Shown here piece by piece: positions 43,862 through 53,241 of a stretch of 64,000 nucleotides of DNA. How positions within the stretch are numbered: the first letter of the stretch is position 1; the number at the start of each line of letters is the position of its first letter. A model generated the notes under the pieces. The model worked only from the letters and a program-made list of their open reading frames with translations. It did no database searches and was not told the origin of the DNA. The DNA lies in the NCBI RefSeq assembly GCF_934190775.1, contig NZ_CAKPTG010000006.1:62001-126000 (forward strand), written 5' to 3'. The translations under genes were made by a program, and so were the position numbers. Origin of the DNA: an uncultured Phascolarctobacterium sp. (GTDB taxonomy: Bacteria > Bacillota > Negativicutes > Acidaminococcales > Acidaminococcaceae).

Positions 43862-44696
43862 TATCAGCCTGGGAAGCATCTACAAGCTCTTCCCACTCCA
43901 CCTGAATAGTATTGTCCGGAGAAAGCTGCACGGCAGCGGTACGCTCCTTGCGGTTGATGCCTACTACCTTGCCTTCGCCCATAGTAGTCACTACCTTGCT
44001 GCCCATCTTGGGAATTTCAATGCGCTCGCGACGACCACAGCCGTTGCAGCCATGCTTGCAGTACATATGGTTTTCATACTTCAGGCAGCACATCAGACGA
44101 CCGCAGATGCCGGAAATCTTCGTCGGGTTCAGGGACAGGCTCTGGTCCTTGGCCATGCGGATAGAAACAGGCTCAAAGTCGCCCAAAAAGGTTGCACAGC
44201 ACAGCGGACGACCACAGCTGCCGATACCGCCCAGCATTTTGGCCTCATCACGCACACCGATCTGACGCAGCTCGATACGGGTACGGAAAACAGCTGCCAG
44301 GTCCTTAACCAGCTCACGGAAATCAATGCGTCCGTCAGCAGTGAAGTAGAAAATAATCTTATTCACATCAAAGGTAAACTCTACGTCAATCAGACGCATG
44401 GGCAGACCATGATTTTTGATTTTGCGCAGGCAGATATTGAACGCTTCCTTTTCACGGATTTTGTTTTCTGCCAGCTTCATGTCATCATCGGCTGTTGCTT
44501 TACGCATAACCGGTTTGAGCGGGGAAACAATCTGCTTGTCTTCTACCTCACGCGGTCCGATAACAACCTCGCCGTATTCCACACCGCGAGCTGTTTCCAC
44601 GATAGCAAAATCACCCTTTGCTACACCTGTTTCCGCCGGGTCAAAATAATATATCTTGCACGCTTTTTTAAAGCGAATGCCTACTACTGTCGGCAT
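43854..44696 (-). CDS. ricT: PSP1-domain protein RicT (YaaT)
   Basis: A 280-residue cytoplasmic protein. In Bacillus it works with RicA and RicF in a [4Fe-4S] complex that tunes RNase Y and sporulation. The PSP1 domain includes GVEYGEVVIGPREVEDKQIV. The cysteines are in SCGRPLCCATFL, GRLMCCLKYENHMYC and the tail of that segment, available for the Fe-S cluster. The start has AAGGAG. It lies between holB and trmN6 as in Bacillus. Confidence 0.94.
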   Translation of the reverse strand: MPTVVGIRFKKACKIYYFDPAETGVAKGDFAIVETARGVEYGEVVIGPREVEDKQIVSPLKPVMRKATADDDMKLAENKIREKEAFNICLRKIKNHGLPMRLIDVEFTFDVNKIIFYFTADGRIDFRELVKDLAAVFRTRIELRQIGVRDEAKMLGGIGSCGRPLCCATFLGDFEPVSIRMAKDQSLSLNPTKISGICGRLMCCLKYENHMYCKHGCNGCGRRERIEIPKMGSKVVTTMGEGKVVGINRKERTAAVQLSPDNTIQVEWEELVDASQADNV

Positions 44697-44702
44697 AAAT
44701 TA

Positions 44703-45728
44703 TCACTCCTTATAAATTTTATCTATTTTAAGCGCCATGGTCTCCAATGCCGTCTTCATACCGACACTGCTTACCAATGCGTCATACGCTTCCTGTACAA
44801 TCACTAAGGCCTGCTTCAGCGCTGACAGCTGCCAGCCACTGCTTTGGCTCTTCAGCTCATCCAGTAAATCTATATTATATATTCTATCATAAAGCTGCAA
44901 TTTGCACATCAATAAATCGCGCAGCAAAAGCTGCCACAGCTGCACAAGCAGTAAAGCCTGCTCACGCTGCAGCTTTTTGTCTAGCCAGCTACGTCCTGCC
45001 AGATAATTCATCGGCATTGCCAACGGCAATGCCTCTAAAAAGGCTGCCGCCTGCTTACGGCATTCAAAGACGTCCATCTGTCCCTTGCCAGCAGCCAGAT
45101 TCAGCGCCAGACCGATGGAGCCTTCGCTGATACGTGCCAACACTGCGGCCTTGGCAGGCTCTATCTGCCTTGCACGCAGCGCCTGCTCCACCAATTGCGG
45201 CTCCAGCGCCTGAAAGCGCAGCTGCACCACGCGCGACATAATCGTCGGCAGCAGCTTATTTACATTGGCTGCCAGCAAAATAATCACCCAGCCTGCCGGT
45301 GGCTCCTCCAGCAGCTTCAAAAAAGCATTGGCGGCCGCAGGCACCATGGTATCTGCATCCTCCACCAGGCACACCCGCGTCGGTGACATTACCGGCGCCA
45401 GCACCGTTTTGGCAGTCAGCTCTCTGATCTGGTCGATGATAATCGTATTCCTCAAGCGGTCATTTTTATCATCCCATTCGTGCTGCACCAGCACAAAATC
45501 CGGATGGCTCAAATTGCCGTCCTGCAGATTCATCAGGCGACAGGCCTCGCAGCCATCTGTTCCGCTATGGTTAAAGCAAAGCAGTGCCTTGGCAAATTCC
45601 AGAGCCAGTGTACGCTTGCCCAAGCCAGCTGCACCGCTAAACAGCAATGCGTGCGGACGCTCCTTGGCCTGCAGATAGTTCTGCAAAAATTTTTTCTGTT
45701 CTGTGTGGCCGATGATATGCTCCCACAT
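44703..45728 (-). CDS. holB: DNA polymerase III delta-prime subunit
   Basis: A 341-residue clamp-loader subunit of the AAA+ fold. The P-loop region is FSGAAGLGKRTLALEFAKAL (about residue 30). A zinc-type cysteine cluster lies in CFNHSGTDGCEACRLM, and LVEDADTMVPAAANAFLKLL and EEPPAGWVIILLA follow. It is the stator of the clamp loader. Starts one base after the tmk stop, in the tmk-holB-ricT order of Firmicutes but without yaaQ and yaaR. Confidence 0.95.
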   Translation of the reverse strand: MWEHIIGHTEQKKFLQNYLQAKERPHALLFSGAAGLGKRTLALEFAKALLCFNHSGTDGCEACRLMNLQDGNLSHPDFVLVQHEWDDKNDRLRNTIIIDQIRELTAKTVLAPVMSPTRVCLVEDADTMVPAAANAFLKLLEEPPAGWVIILLAANVNKLLPTIMSRVVQLRFQALEPQLVEQALRARQIEPAKAAVLARISEGSIGLALNLAAGKGQMDVFECRKQAAAFLEALPLAMPMNYLAGRSWLDKKLQREQALLLVQLWQLLLRDLLMCKLQLYDRIYNIDLLDELKSQSSGWQLSALKQALVIVQEAYDALVSSVGMKTALETMALKIDKIYKE

Positions 45729-45729
45729 T

Positions 45730-46365
45730 TTATTTCTCTCCGCTGATTATTCTGCCGATGGCCTGCAGCACCTTCGCAGCAACCTCCTGCTGACTGCCTA
45801 AGGCGTCAATCACCTGCAGCCTCTGCGGCTCTGCCGCGGCCAGCTGCTGGAAGCCTGTACGCAGGCGCTGCTGAAAATCCAGCCCCTGCTGCTCATACCG
45901 GTCCTGTACACCGCGCTGCTGGCGACGCACCAGCAATTTTGCCGGGTCGGCATCAAAAACAAGCGTCAAATCAGGCTCCAAGCCTCCGGTAGCAAAAGAG
46001 CCCAGCTGGCGCAGCTGCGCCAGTTCCTCCGGAGCTTTGCCCTGCGCCAGTCCCTGATACACCAACGTAGAATCACTGAAGCGGTCACAGATAATTATCT
46101 TGCCTGCCTCCAGCGCCGGACGCAGCAGCTTGTCGACATGCTCACTGCGTGCTGCCAGATACAGCAGCGTCTGCGTTGCCGTTGTCAGCGGCAGCTCCGG
46201 GTCAAGCACCAGGGCGCGCACCTTTTCAGCCAGCTGAGTACCACCGGGCTCGCGGCTTTCCAGCACATCATAGCCCTGCTCGCGCAAGGCCTGCGCTGCC
46301 AAATGCTGCTGGGTAGTTTTCCCCGCTCCGTCTATTCCTTCAAATGTAATAAAAATTCCTCGCAT
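45730..46365 (-). CDS. tmk: Thymidylate kinase
   Basis: A 211-residue enzyme phosphorylating dTMP to dTDP. It has the P-loop FEGIDGAGKTTQ (residue 8), the DR(E/Y) equivalent SREPGGTQLAEKVRALVL and ICDRFSDSTLVYQG (about 92), then the lid segment. The ATG at 46365 was chosen with GAGG upstream; an in-frame TTG at 46386 would overlap the preceding gene. It begins 10 bases after the decarboxylase stop. Confidence 0.96.
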   Translation of the reverse strand: MRGIFITFEGIDGAGKTTQQHLAAQALREQGYDVLESREPGGTQLAEKVRALVLDPELPLTTATQTLLYLAARSEHVDKLLRPALEAGKIIICDRFSDSTLVYQGLAQGKAPEELAQLRQLGSFATGGLEPDLTLVFDADPAKLLVRRQQRGVQDRYEQQGLDFQQRLRTGFQQLAAAEPQRLQVIDALGSQQEVAAKVLQAIGRIISGEK

Positions 46366-46375
46366 TTTATTTACC

Positions 46376-47824
46376 TCAATCCGCAATAATACGTATCGTC
46401 TGTAAGCTGCTGTCTGCAGGTCCGCTTACCGGCAGTCCAAGCTCCTTCTGCGCCTGGCAGTAGGCAATAATCTCTTCCGTTACCAGCTCACCTGGCAGCA
46501 GCACCGGTATTCCCGGCGGATAAAAGCTCACCTGCTCGCCACAGATTTTGCCAACAGCCTGCGCCAACGGCACCGCTCTTTTCGCACGATAGAATACGTC
46601 GCGCAAAGGCAGAACTGCCTGCGTCTGCGGCACCTGCGCTGCCGCTGCCAGCTGCAGCGGTGTACGCTTCTGCGCCTGCATCTTATCCAGTACGGCAGCA
46701 ATCCTTGCCAACGCCTCGTCATAATCCGTAGTAACATCGGCATAGGTCACCAAAAAGAGTACATTATAGGCATCTACAAGCTCAACAGCAATTCTTGCCT
46801 CACGGAAAAGCTCCCCGACCTCTACGCCGGTATAACCCCAGGCTGCAAAATTCACCGTCACCTTGGTAGTATCAAGCTGCAGTCCGCCGCAATCTGCCGT
46901 TTCCATTACACGCAGGCCGCTATAGGCGGCACACAGGCTGCGCAGCTTGGCGGCAGCCTGCACAGCCGCCGCTGCCATCTCTCCGCCGTAGGCCTGCACC
47001 TGCGCTCTGGCAGCATCCAGCGATGCCATCAGCAGATAATTGGGACTTGTCGTCGTCAAAATGCTCATCACATCAGCCGCACGCTGCAAATCAAGACGTG
47101 CTCCCTGCACATGCAGCATGCTGCACTGCGTCATCGCGCCCAAAATCTTATGCGTACTCTGAGCGCAGGCATCAGCACCGCACTGCAGAGCGGACGGCGG
47201 CAACAGCTCACTGAAGCCCAGATGCGGTCCATGCGCCTCATCCACCAGCAGCACTGCATTATGCGCATGGCAGCAATCGGCAATCGCCCGCACATCTGCC
47301 GCCACACCGTAATAATTGGGGCTGGTCAGCAGCACCGCTTTAATTTTGCTGTCCTGCGCCAACGCCGTCTCTATCTGCTGCACAGTAACCTGCATCTGAA
47401 TGCCAAATTCCGGCTGATACTCCGGCTGCAGATACACTGCCTCTATGCCACCCAAAACAAGTCCGCCGGCAACACTGCGGTGCGCATTGCGCGGCAACAG
47501 CAGCTTCTCTCCCGGATTCAGCGCTGTCAGCAGCATGGCATGAATCGCCTGACTTGTACCATTGACTGCCCAAAAGCAGGCATCACTGCCGTAGGTTTGC
47601 GCTGCCAGCTCTTGCGCTTCTTTAATATAGGTTTCCGGCTCGTGGATATCGTCCAGCTCGCTCATCAGCGACACGTCCATCTGCACGCTGGCACCCAGCT
47701 CCTGACGCAGCAAGCGCTGCATGCCGCGTCCTCCCTTATGTCCGGGAGTATGCAGAGGATAGACATCCTCACTTTTATATTGCAGCATTGCCTCTATTAA
47801 AGGCATGCTAATTTTATTTTTCAT
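46376..47824 (-). CDS. Orn/Lys/Arg-type amino acid decarboxylase (YaaO-like)
   Basis: A 482-residue PLP-dependent enzyme of the group III decarboxylase family, in the short form of Firmicutes (YaaO/SpeA). It has HTPGHKGGRG (about residue 25), VNGTSQAIHAML, VDEAHGPHLGF, and the PLP lysine in AQSTHKILGAMTQ. The C-terminal domain includes SFYPPGIPVLLPGE. It makes a polyamine or its precursor (agmatine, cadaverine or putrescine); substrate not fixed. Its place before tmk matches yaaO in Bacillus. GGAGGGAG precedes the ATG. Confidence 0.93.
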   Translation of the reverse strand: MKNKISMPLIEAMLQYKSEDVYPLHTPGHKGGRGMQRLLRQELGASVQMDVSLMSELDDIHEPETYIKEAQELAAQTYGSDACFWAVNGTSQAIHAMLLTALNPGEKLLLPRNAHRSVAGGLVLGGIEAVYLQPEYQPEFGIQMQVTVQQIETALAQDSKIKAVLLTSPNYYGVAADVRAIADCCHAHNAVLLVDEAHGPHLGFSELLPPSALQCGADACAQSTHKILGAMTQCSMLHVQGARLDLQRAADVMSILTTTSPNYLLMASLDAARAQVQAYGGEMAAAAVQAAAKLRSLCAAYSGLRVMETADCGGLQLDTTKVTVNFAAWGYTGVEVGELFREARIAVELVDAYNVLFLVTYADVTTDYDEALARIAAVLDKMQAQKRTPLQLAAAAQVPQTQAVLPLRDVFYRAKRAVPLAQAVGKICGEQVSFYPPGIPVLLPGELVTEEIIAYCQAQKELGLPVSGPADSSLQTIRIIAD

Positions 47825-47952
47825 TATTTGCTCCCTCCGGCAAAGCTAAACTAATTTAGTACATCATTATATTTTAACATATTTAGCACTGCAGATATAG
47901 CATTTCAGCTGCTAACAGCGTAAATTTATTCTTTAAACGCATGCTTGGGCAC

Positions 47953-47988
47953 AAAAAAGGAGAGGCCTGCGCATCACAAGACCTCTCT
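47953..47988 (-). terminator. Terminator after tatD
   Basis: A GAGAGG / CCTCTC-based stem with an inner CTTGTG-ATG-CGCAG segment, followed by TTTTTT on the minus strand. Confidence 0.75.
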
Positions 47989-48014
47989 GATTTTTGTTGA
48001 AAGCAACTTTATGC

Positions 48015-48794
48015 TTATTTTATCTTCCAGAATAATCTTTTAGTATTCGCCGTAGCAATTGCCGCCAGCTCTTCAAAATCCATTCCCAGCACCTGCGCAG
48101 CATTGCGTGCTGTATATTCCGTATAGCCGGGATTATTGCGCTTGCCGCGGAAAGGCACCGGCGTCAGATAAGGGCTGTCGGTTTCAAACAGCAGCAGCTC
48201 CTTAGGAATATACTGCATAACCTCGCGCACCTTCTGCGCATTCTTATATGTAGACGTGCCGCCGAAGCCAAAATAATAGCCACGCTTAGCCAGCTCCTTC
48301 GCCATCTCCAGCGAGCCGCTGAAGCAGTGGAACACTGCCTGTACGCCATGCACCTCCTTTTGGAACAGCTCCAGCATATCGCCATGCGCATCTCTGTCAT
48401 GAATAATCACCGGCAGGTTAAATTGCTTAGCCAGGTCAAGCTGCTCTAAGAAAATACGCTTCTGTACCTCCTTCGGCTCGTTTTCCTTCCAGTAATAATC
48501 AAGGCCGATTTCACCGATTGCCACAACCTTCGGATGCTGTGCCCACTCTGCCAGCTGCTGCAGATAATCGGCAGGAATGCCCTTTAAATTTTCCGGATGC
48601 CAGCCAACAGCCGCATAGATAAACGGATATTTTTCCGCCAGCTCCACCGCAACAGCACTGCTGGCAGCATCACAGCCGGGATTGACGATACCGTCCATAT
48701 CCTGCTCCAGCTGTGCAATCAGCTGCTCTCTGTCCTCATTAAACGCTTCGTCATCTAAATGGGCATGCGAATCCCACAAACCAGTTCTGCTCAT
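48015..48794 (-). CDS. tatD: TatD-family metal-dependent DNase
   Basis: A 259-residue TIM-barrel hydrolase, a 3'-5' exonuclease family. The metal ligands are DSHAHLDDEAF (residue 8), the glutamate in IGEIGLDYYW (about 95), HDRDAH (about 133), FHCFSG (about 157) and the aspartate of FETDSPYLTPVP. Called yabD in Bacillus, where it also follows metS. Here a small membrane-protein gene is inserted between them. Confidence 0.95.
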   Translation of the reverse strand: MSRTGLWDSHAHLDDEAFNEDREQLIAQLEQDMDGIVNPGCDAASSAVAVELAEKYPFIYAAVGWHPENLKGIPADYLQQLAEWAQHPKVVAIGEIGLDYYWKENEPKEVQKRIFLEQLDLAKQFNLPVIIHDRDAHGDMLELFQKEVHGVQAVFHCFSGSLEMAKELAKRGYYFGFGGTSTYKNAQKVREVMQYIPKELLLFETDSPYLTPVPFRGKRNNPGYTEYTARNAAQVLGMDFEELAAIATANTKRLFWKIK

Positions 48795-48797
48795 AAT

Positions 48798-49388
48798 CTA
48801 CCTCACATTCACAAAAAAGTTCAGATACAGCTGCAAAAACAACAGCATGCTGAACAAAATATAACGGAAAACCGCCGCCTTACGCGAATAATATTCGCAT
48901 CCCAGCAGATAAAATTCCTTAGGGTTTTGCGGATTATAAATAATTTTACGCGGCAGCTTCAGCGTAAAGCCACGCTCCAGCACGTCGCCACTCTTTTCCT
49001 TCGTTCCCTTGGCTTCATTCAAAGCCTCGCTGTATTCCTTATCACCGACTTTATAGGTAAAAACCGGACACAGCTGCTTGCCACGGCTCCAGCTGCTCTT
49101 ATAGCCGGTAATCACCGCGCGCACCTCTTCGGTGCACAGGCTGCTCAGCTTAGGGAAATAATTTTTCGTAAATATGCAGACAATGCCATATAAATAAATC
49201 AGCAGCGCCAGCTTCAGCGTCCAGGCCATACCCTTAAACATATAGAAGCCATAACCGGGATAATGCTCCCCCAGCCATGCATGCGGCAGAATATACGGCA
49301 CCATGCTGCTGAACAGCACTAAAACCATGCTGATGCCTATACAAAGATACGGGCGCCAGAACAAGCGCGAAAAAAGCTTTTCGGACAC
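48798..49388 (-). CDS. DUF3592-like membrane protein
   Basis: A 196-residue protein with two or three membrane helices at the N-terminus (about 12-80), a soluble domain and a last helix near the C-terminus. The soluble part, with CPVFTYKVGDKEY and IIYNPQNPKEFYL, matches DUF3592-type domains of unknown role. The GTG start at 49388 is supported by GGGGG in good position; the longer frame upstream has no ribosome site. Inserted between metG and tatD, three bases before tatD. Confidence 0.65.
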   Translation of the reverse strand: MSEKLFSRLFWRPYLCIGISMVLVLFSSMVPYILPHAWLGEHYPGYGFYMFKGMAWTLKLALLIYLYGIVCIFTKNYFPKLSSLCTEEVRAVITGYKSSWSRGKQLCPVFTYKVGDKEYSEALNEAKGTKEKSGDVLERGFTLKLPRKIIYNPQNPKEFYLLGCEYYSRKAAVFRYILFSMLLFLQLYLNFFVNVR

Positions 49389-49508
49389 TGATAAGTCCCC
49401 CTTCCAAAACAAAAGACTATATGTTAATAGACGAAGAGCAGGCACTCCTCATCCGCCAAAACGTATCAGAGTGACTGCTCTAAATCTTAGAGTGCATCAA
49501 GCACTTTT

Positions 49509-51470
49509 TTATTTTACACGACTGCCGGAAGCAAGATTTTGCGGGTCAACGAGAGCCAGATTGCCCTGTCCGTCGGAAGCACACAGCAGCATGCCGAAGG
49601 ATTCGATACCCATCAGCTTAGCAGGTGCCAGGTTTGCTACAACAACAACGTTTTTGCCCACCATCTGTTCAGGCTCATAGTATTGGGAGATACCGCTGAC
49701 AATAGTGCGTACCTCATCACCGATTTCTACCTGCAGCTTGAGGAGCTTTTTGGATTTCTTAACCTTTTCCGCTTCCAGAACCTTGCCTACGCGCAGGTCA
49801 ATCTTCTCGAAGTCAGGGAAGGCGATTTCCGGTTTAATCGGCTCCATAGCAGGCTTTGCTTCTTCCACCGGAGCAGGTACGGGAGCTGCAGCCTTATGCT
49901 CATAGCGTTTGCCGCCGATGATGGTTGCACCGTCTTCGGTAACCTCGATACGCGGATACAGAGGCTCGCCCTTGCAAACCTTAGTGCCGTTTGCCAGGCC
50001 GCCCCATTCAGCGTCAGCCAGCAGGAACTGCTCAGGCACAGCCAGACCAAGCTGGGTGTAAATCTTCGGGCTGGTGGTCGGAATGTACGGGCTGATTAAA
50101 ATAGCCACGATACGCAGGGTTTCAGCCAGGTTATACATAACAGTCTTCAGACGGTCAGCCTTAGCCTCGTCCTTAGCCAGAATCCAAGGAGCGGTTTCGT
50201 CGATATATTTGTTGGCGCGGCTGATTAAAGCCCATACGCCTTTAATTGCAGTGTTGATTTCCATGTTGTCCATAGCCTTAACATAGTTAGCTACGGTTTC
50301 TTTAACGAGAGCCTTCAACTCGTCATCAATCGGTTCGCTATCACCCGTATCAGCAACAATACCGCCATGATATTTTTCAATCATGCTTACGGTTCTGTGC
50401 AGCAGGTTGCCCAGGTCGTTGGCCAAATCTGCATTTACACGGGTAATCAATGCATCACGGGAGAAGTTACCGTCACTGCCCAGGTTGATTTCGCGCAGCA
50501 GGAAGTAGCGGATAGCATCAGCGCCGAACTCATCAATCAGACCCAGCGGGTCGATAACATTGCCCTTGGATTTGGACATTTTGTCACCGTCAACTACGAG
50601 CCAGCCATGACCATAAACCTCTTGCGGCATTTCCAAACCCATAGCATGCAGCATGATCGGCCAGATAATGGTGTGGAAGCGCACGATTTCCTTGCCTACC
50701 AGATGCAGGCTTGCCGGCCAGTATTTGTGGAAGAAGGCATCATCGGTACCATATTTAATACCGGTCAGATAGTTCAGCAGAGCGTCGAACCATACATAAA
50801 CAACGTGTTTTTTGTCAAACGGAACAGGAATACCCCAGTCAAAGGTGGTACGGGTAATGCACAAATCCTCCAGACCTTGCTTAACGAAATTAATCATCTC
50901 GTTGCGGCGGCTTGCCGGTTGGATAAAGTCCGGATGCTCTTCGATGAATTGCAGCCACCAATCCTGGTATTTGCTCATTTTAAAGAAGTAGCTTTCCTCC
51001 TCCATCTCCTCTACCGGACGATGGCAGTCGGGACAGCAATGGTTTTCATCCAGCTGACGCTCCAGCCAGTAGGATTCGCAGGGTACGCAGTACAGGCCCT
51101 TGTAGTTTTTCTTATAGATATCGCCCTGCTCATAAATTTTTTGCAGTGCATCCTGAACTACCTTGTGATGACGCTCCTGGCTGGTGCGGATAAAGTCATT
51201 ATTGGAGATATTCAGCTCTTTCCACAGCAGCTTGAAGTTAGCAATAATTGCATCTACATACTGAATCGGGGTTACGCCCTTTTCCTTAGCCTTACGCTGG
51301 ATTTTCAGACCGTGCTCGTCACTGCCGGTCAGGAAGAATACATCCTCACCCTTCAGGCGGTGGAAGCGTGCCAGGCTGTCAGCGATAGTTGTGCAATAGG
51401 CATGGCCTATATGCAGATTATCACTCGGATAATAAATTGGTGTTGTAATATAATAACTCGGTTTAGTCAT
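49509..51470 (-). CDS. metG: Methionyl-tRNA synthetase
   Basis: A 653-residue class I synthetase. HIGH is in NLHIGHAYCTTIADSLARFH, and the KMSKS loop is GDKMSKSKGNVIDP (about residue 295). A zinc knuckle has four cysteines in CVPCESYW and CCPDC (about 127-150). The anticodon-binding domain follows, then an EMAP-type tRNA-binding domain from about 555 (FEKIDLRVGKVLEAEKVKKS). The ATG at 51470 lies within the rsmI stop region (8-base overlap ATGACTAA); an ATG 12 bases earlier abuts the GGAG site and is less likely. No T-box leader is visible. Confidence 0.97.
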   Translation of the reverse strand: MTKPSYYITTPIYYPSDNLHIGHAYCTTIADSLARFHRLKGEDVFFLTGSDEHGLKIQRKAKEKGVTPIQYVDAIIANFKLLWKELNISNNDFIRTSQERHHKVVQDALQKIYEQGDIYKKNYKGLYCVPCESYWLERQLDENHCCPDCHRPVEEMEEESYFFKMSKYQDWWLQFIEEHPDFIQPASRRNEMINFVKQGLEDLCITRTTFDWGIPVPFDKKHVVYVWFDALLNYLTGIKYGTDDAFFHKYWPASLHLVGKEIVRFHTIIWPIMLHAMGLEMPQEVYGHGWLVVDGDKMSKSKGNVIDPLGLIDEFGADAIRYFLLREINLGSDGNFSRDALITRVNADLANDLGNLLHRTVSMIEKYHGGIVADTGDSEPIDDELKALVKETVANYVKAMDNMEINTAIKGVWALISRANKYIDETAPWILAKDEAKADRLKTVMYNLAETLRIVAILISPYIPTTSPKIYTQLGLAVPEQFLLADAEWGGLANGTKVCKGEPLYPRIEVTEDGATIIGGKRYEHKAAAPVPAPVEEAKPAMEPIKPEIAFPDFEKIDLRVGKVLEAEKVKKSKKLLKLQVEIGDEVRTIVSGISQYYEPEQMVGKNVVVVANLAPAKLMGIESFGMLLCASDGQGNLALVDPQNLASGSRVK

Positions 51471-52332
51471 TGTCAGACCCATCTCCTTCAGAAATTAGTT
51501 GGTTATATAGCTCCCGTTTGGGAATTTTACGTTTTTTTGCTACCTGCGCCAAGGCAGCCTTTTTATCTACGCCATCAGCCATCAGCTTGCGCACCTCGTC
51601 AAGAGGCTCCAGCTCCTCCTCGGCTGCAGCGAAAGCACCGTCGCCGGCACCAAGCACCAGGCAGAACTCACCACGCGGTGAATTGGCCTCCAGCCATTCC
51701 AGACAGCCGCTGACTGTGCCACGGTAGAATTCCTCATGCAGCTTCGTCAGCTCGCGTGCTGCCGCCAAAGGACGGTCGCCCCAGGCAACCAGGATATCCT
51801 TCAGCACCTCCACAATTCTGTGCGGCGCTTCGTAAAGAATTATCGTCGCAGGAATGTGCTGCCATTGCTCCAGCTGCTCGCGTCTGTTGCGCTTGCTCTT
51901 GGGCAAAAAACCGCCGAAGAAAAACGGATACGTCGGCAGGCCGCTGGCAATCAAAGCGCACAAAGCAGCGTTGGCACCGGGAACAGGCACCACTCTGATA
52001 CCATGGGCAATCGCATCATGAGCCAAAGCCTCACCGGGGTCTGCAATTCCCGGAAAGCCTGCGTCGCTCACAAGGGCAACATTTTTGCCCTCCAGCAGTT
52101 GGCCTAAAAGATATTCGCCCTGCTTATCCTTGCTGTGCTCATCATAACGCACCAGGCGACCTTTGACATTAAAGTGATTCAAAAGCTGCAGCGTATGACG
52201 TGTATCCTCCGCCGCAATCAAATCTGCTTCCTGCAGCATCCGCAAAGCGCGCGGTGTCATATCCTCAAGATTACCGATAGGCGTAGCGCATAAATAAAGT
52301 GTTCCATATATATTGTTTTGCTCTGCTGTCAC
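51463..52332 (-). CDS. rsmI: 16S rRNA (cytidine-1402-2'-O)-methyltransferase
   Basis: A 289-residue enzyme of the tetrapyrrole-methylase fold. It has LYLCATPIGNLEDMTPRALR near the N-terminus, AEDTRHTLQLLNHF, VALVSDAGFPGIADPGE (about residue 83), PVPGANAALCALIASG and YEAPHRIVE. The C-terminal helical part contains the kAAL.V-type HTH end. The GTG at 52332 was chosen because AGGAGG stands seven bases upstream; the ATG at 52350 lies before that site. Called yabC in Bacillus. Heads the rsmI-metG-tatD group. Confidence 0.96.
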   Translation of the reverse strand: MTAEQNNIYGTLYLCATPIGNLEDMTPRALRMLQEADLIAAEDTRHTLQLLNHFNVKGRLVRYDEHSKDKQGEYLLGQLLEGKNVALVSDAGFPGIADPGEALAHDAIAHGIRVVPVPGANAALCALIASGLPTYPFFFGGFLPKSKRNRREQLEQWQHIPATIILYEAPHRIVEVLKDILVAWGDRPLAAARELTKLHEEFYRGTVSGCLEWLEANSPRGEFCLVLGAGDGAFAAAEEELEPLDEVRKLMADGVDKKAALAQVAKKRKIPKRELYNQLISEGDGSDND

Positions 52333-52427
52333 AGCTCCGCCTCCTGTCATTTACCTGTGGTCAGCAGGTGCAATACATACTAACCCATAATATATTAATT
52401 TTATCACACAAGGCGCGATAAATAAAG

Positions 52428-52455
52428 AAAAAACGCGTAACTTTCGTTACGCGTT
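52428..52455 (-). terminator. Terminator after the secreted orphan
   Basis: AACGCGTAAC-GAAA-GTTACGCGTT on the minus strand followed by TTTT. Confidence 0.85.
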
Positions 52456-52465
52456 CAGCTTATCA

Positions 52466-53026
52466 TTAAATAGCCCTGCCGGATTTCCAACCGGGTGTAA
52501 ATGTCGGCTCAATAGCAGCGCATTTATTATTATAGCTGTCTGCCAGCCAGGAAGGATAATCAAAATACCAGGTATTCCAATATTCACCGTTTATAAAGCA
52601 CTTTTTGTAGTAAATCCTGTCATTTTCCAGATAGGAAATAACGTACCAGTCATCACCCTTAGCCCTATAGGCAGCAGACGGATGATTTTGGATATCCATA
52701 TTATATTCATCGGCAAGCGTCATGCCCATATTGTGACCGCCGCTGACAGTAAAGCTGGAGCCGTATTCATCCTTAAAAATACAGCCATCGCCGTTAGTGC
52801 TCTCGAAAGCCTGATTGAAATTTGCCGGGAGATTAATAGCAAAAGCAAATCTGTCATTGATATAGCGATAATAATCAGGATTATCCGTTGTAAATACTCT
52901 GACATATTCTGCTGTGCCTTCGCTGGGCTCATACCATTGGTTCTTTAGGAAAACAGCACTAGCCGCCGATACGGTAGCAGTAAAAATAAACATCAGCATC
53001 GACAGTAATAGCAAGATTTTTTTCAT
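52466..53026 (-). CDS. Secreted protein of unknown function
   Basis: A 186-residue exported protein. The signal peptide (about residues 1-22) ends VSAASA. The mature part is rich in aromatic residues (Tyr, Trp, Phe) with NDRFAFAINLPANFNQAF, the pattern of a small beta-rich periplasmic domain seen in many Negativicutes and Clostridia orphans. Two cysteines (in GDGCIFKDE and YYKKCFIN) could form a disulfide. The start ATG at 53026 is preceded by AAGGATGGTG. Monocistronic. Confidence 0.7.
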   Translation of the reverse strand: MKKILLLLSMLMFIFTATVSAASAVFLKNQWYEPSEGTAEYVRVFTTDNPDYYRYINDRFAFAINLPANFNQAFESTNGDGCIFKDEYGSSFTVSGGHNMGMTLADEYNMDIQNHPSAAYRAKGDDWYVISYLENDRIYYKKCFINGEYWNTWYFDYPSWLADSYNNKCAAIEPTFTPGWKSGRAI

Positions 53027-53241
53027 AGCATTCACCATCCTTAAATGTATTCTCTGTAATTTAATTGTAACCTGCGCAGGAAATTTTGTCGAGATAAAAA
53101 TTAGCTTTTCTGCTACATAAATACGCTATAAACCAGGCGAAGCTTTTACAGTATAAAAAACATCCTTTAGCAGGCTATTTTACAGACTACCTTGCATCTG
53201 CTAAACTATAAGCAAATACTTTTCACTTAAGGAGATACGCT

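Noticed and set aside
52333..52466. Possible T-box leader for the rsmI-metG transcript
   Set aside because: Only about 130 bp lie upstream, including the neighbouring terminator, and no T-box sequence is present.
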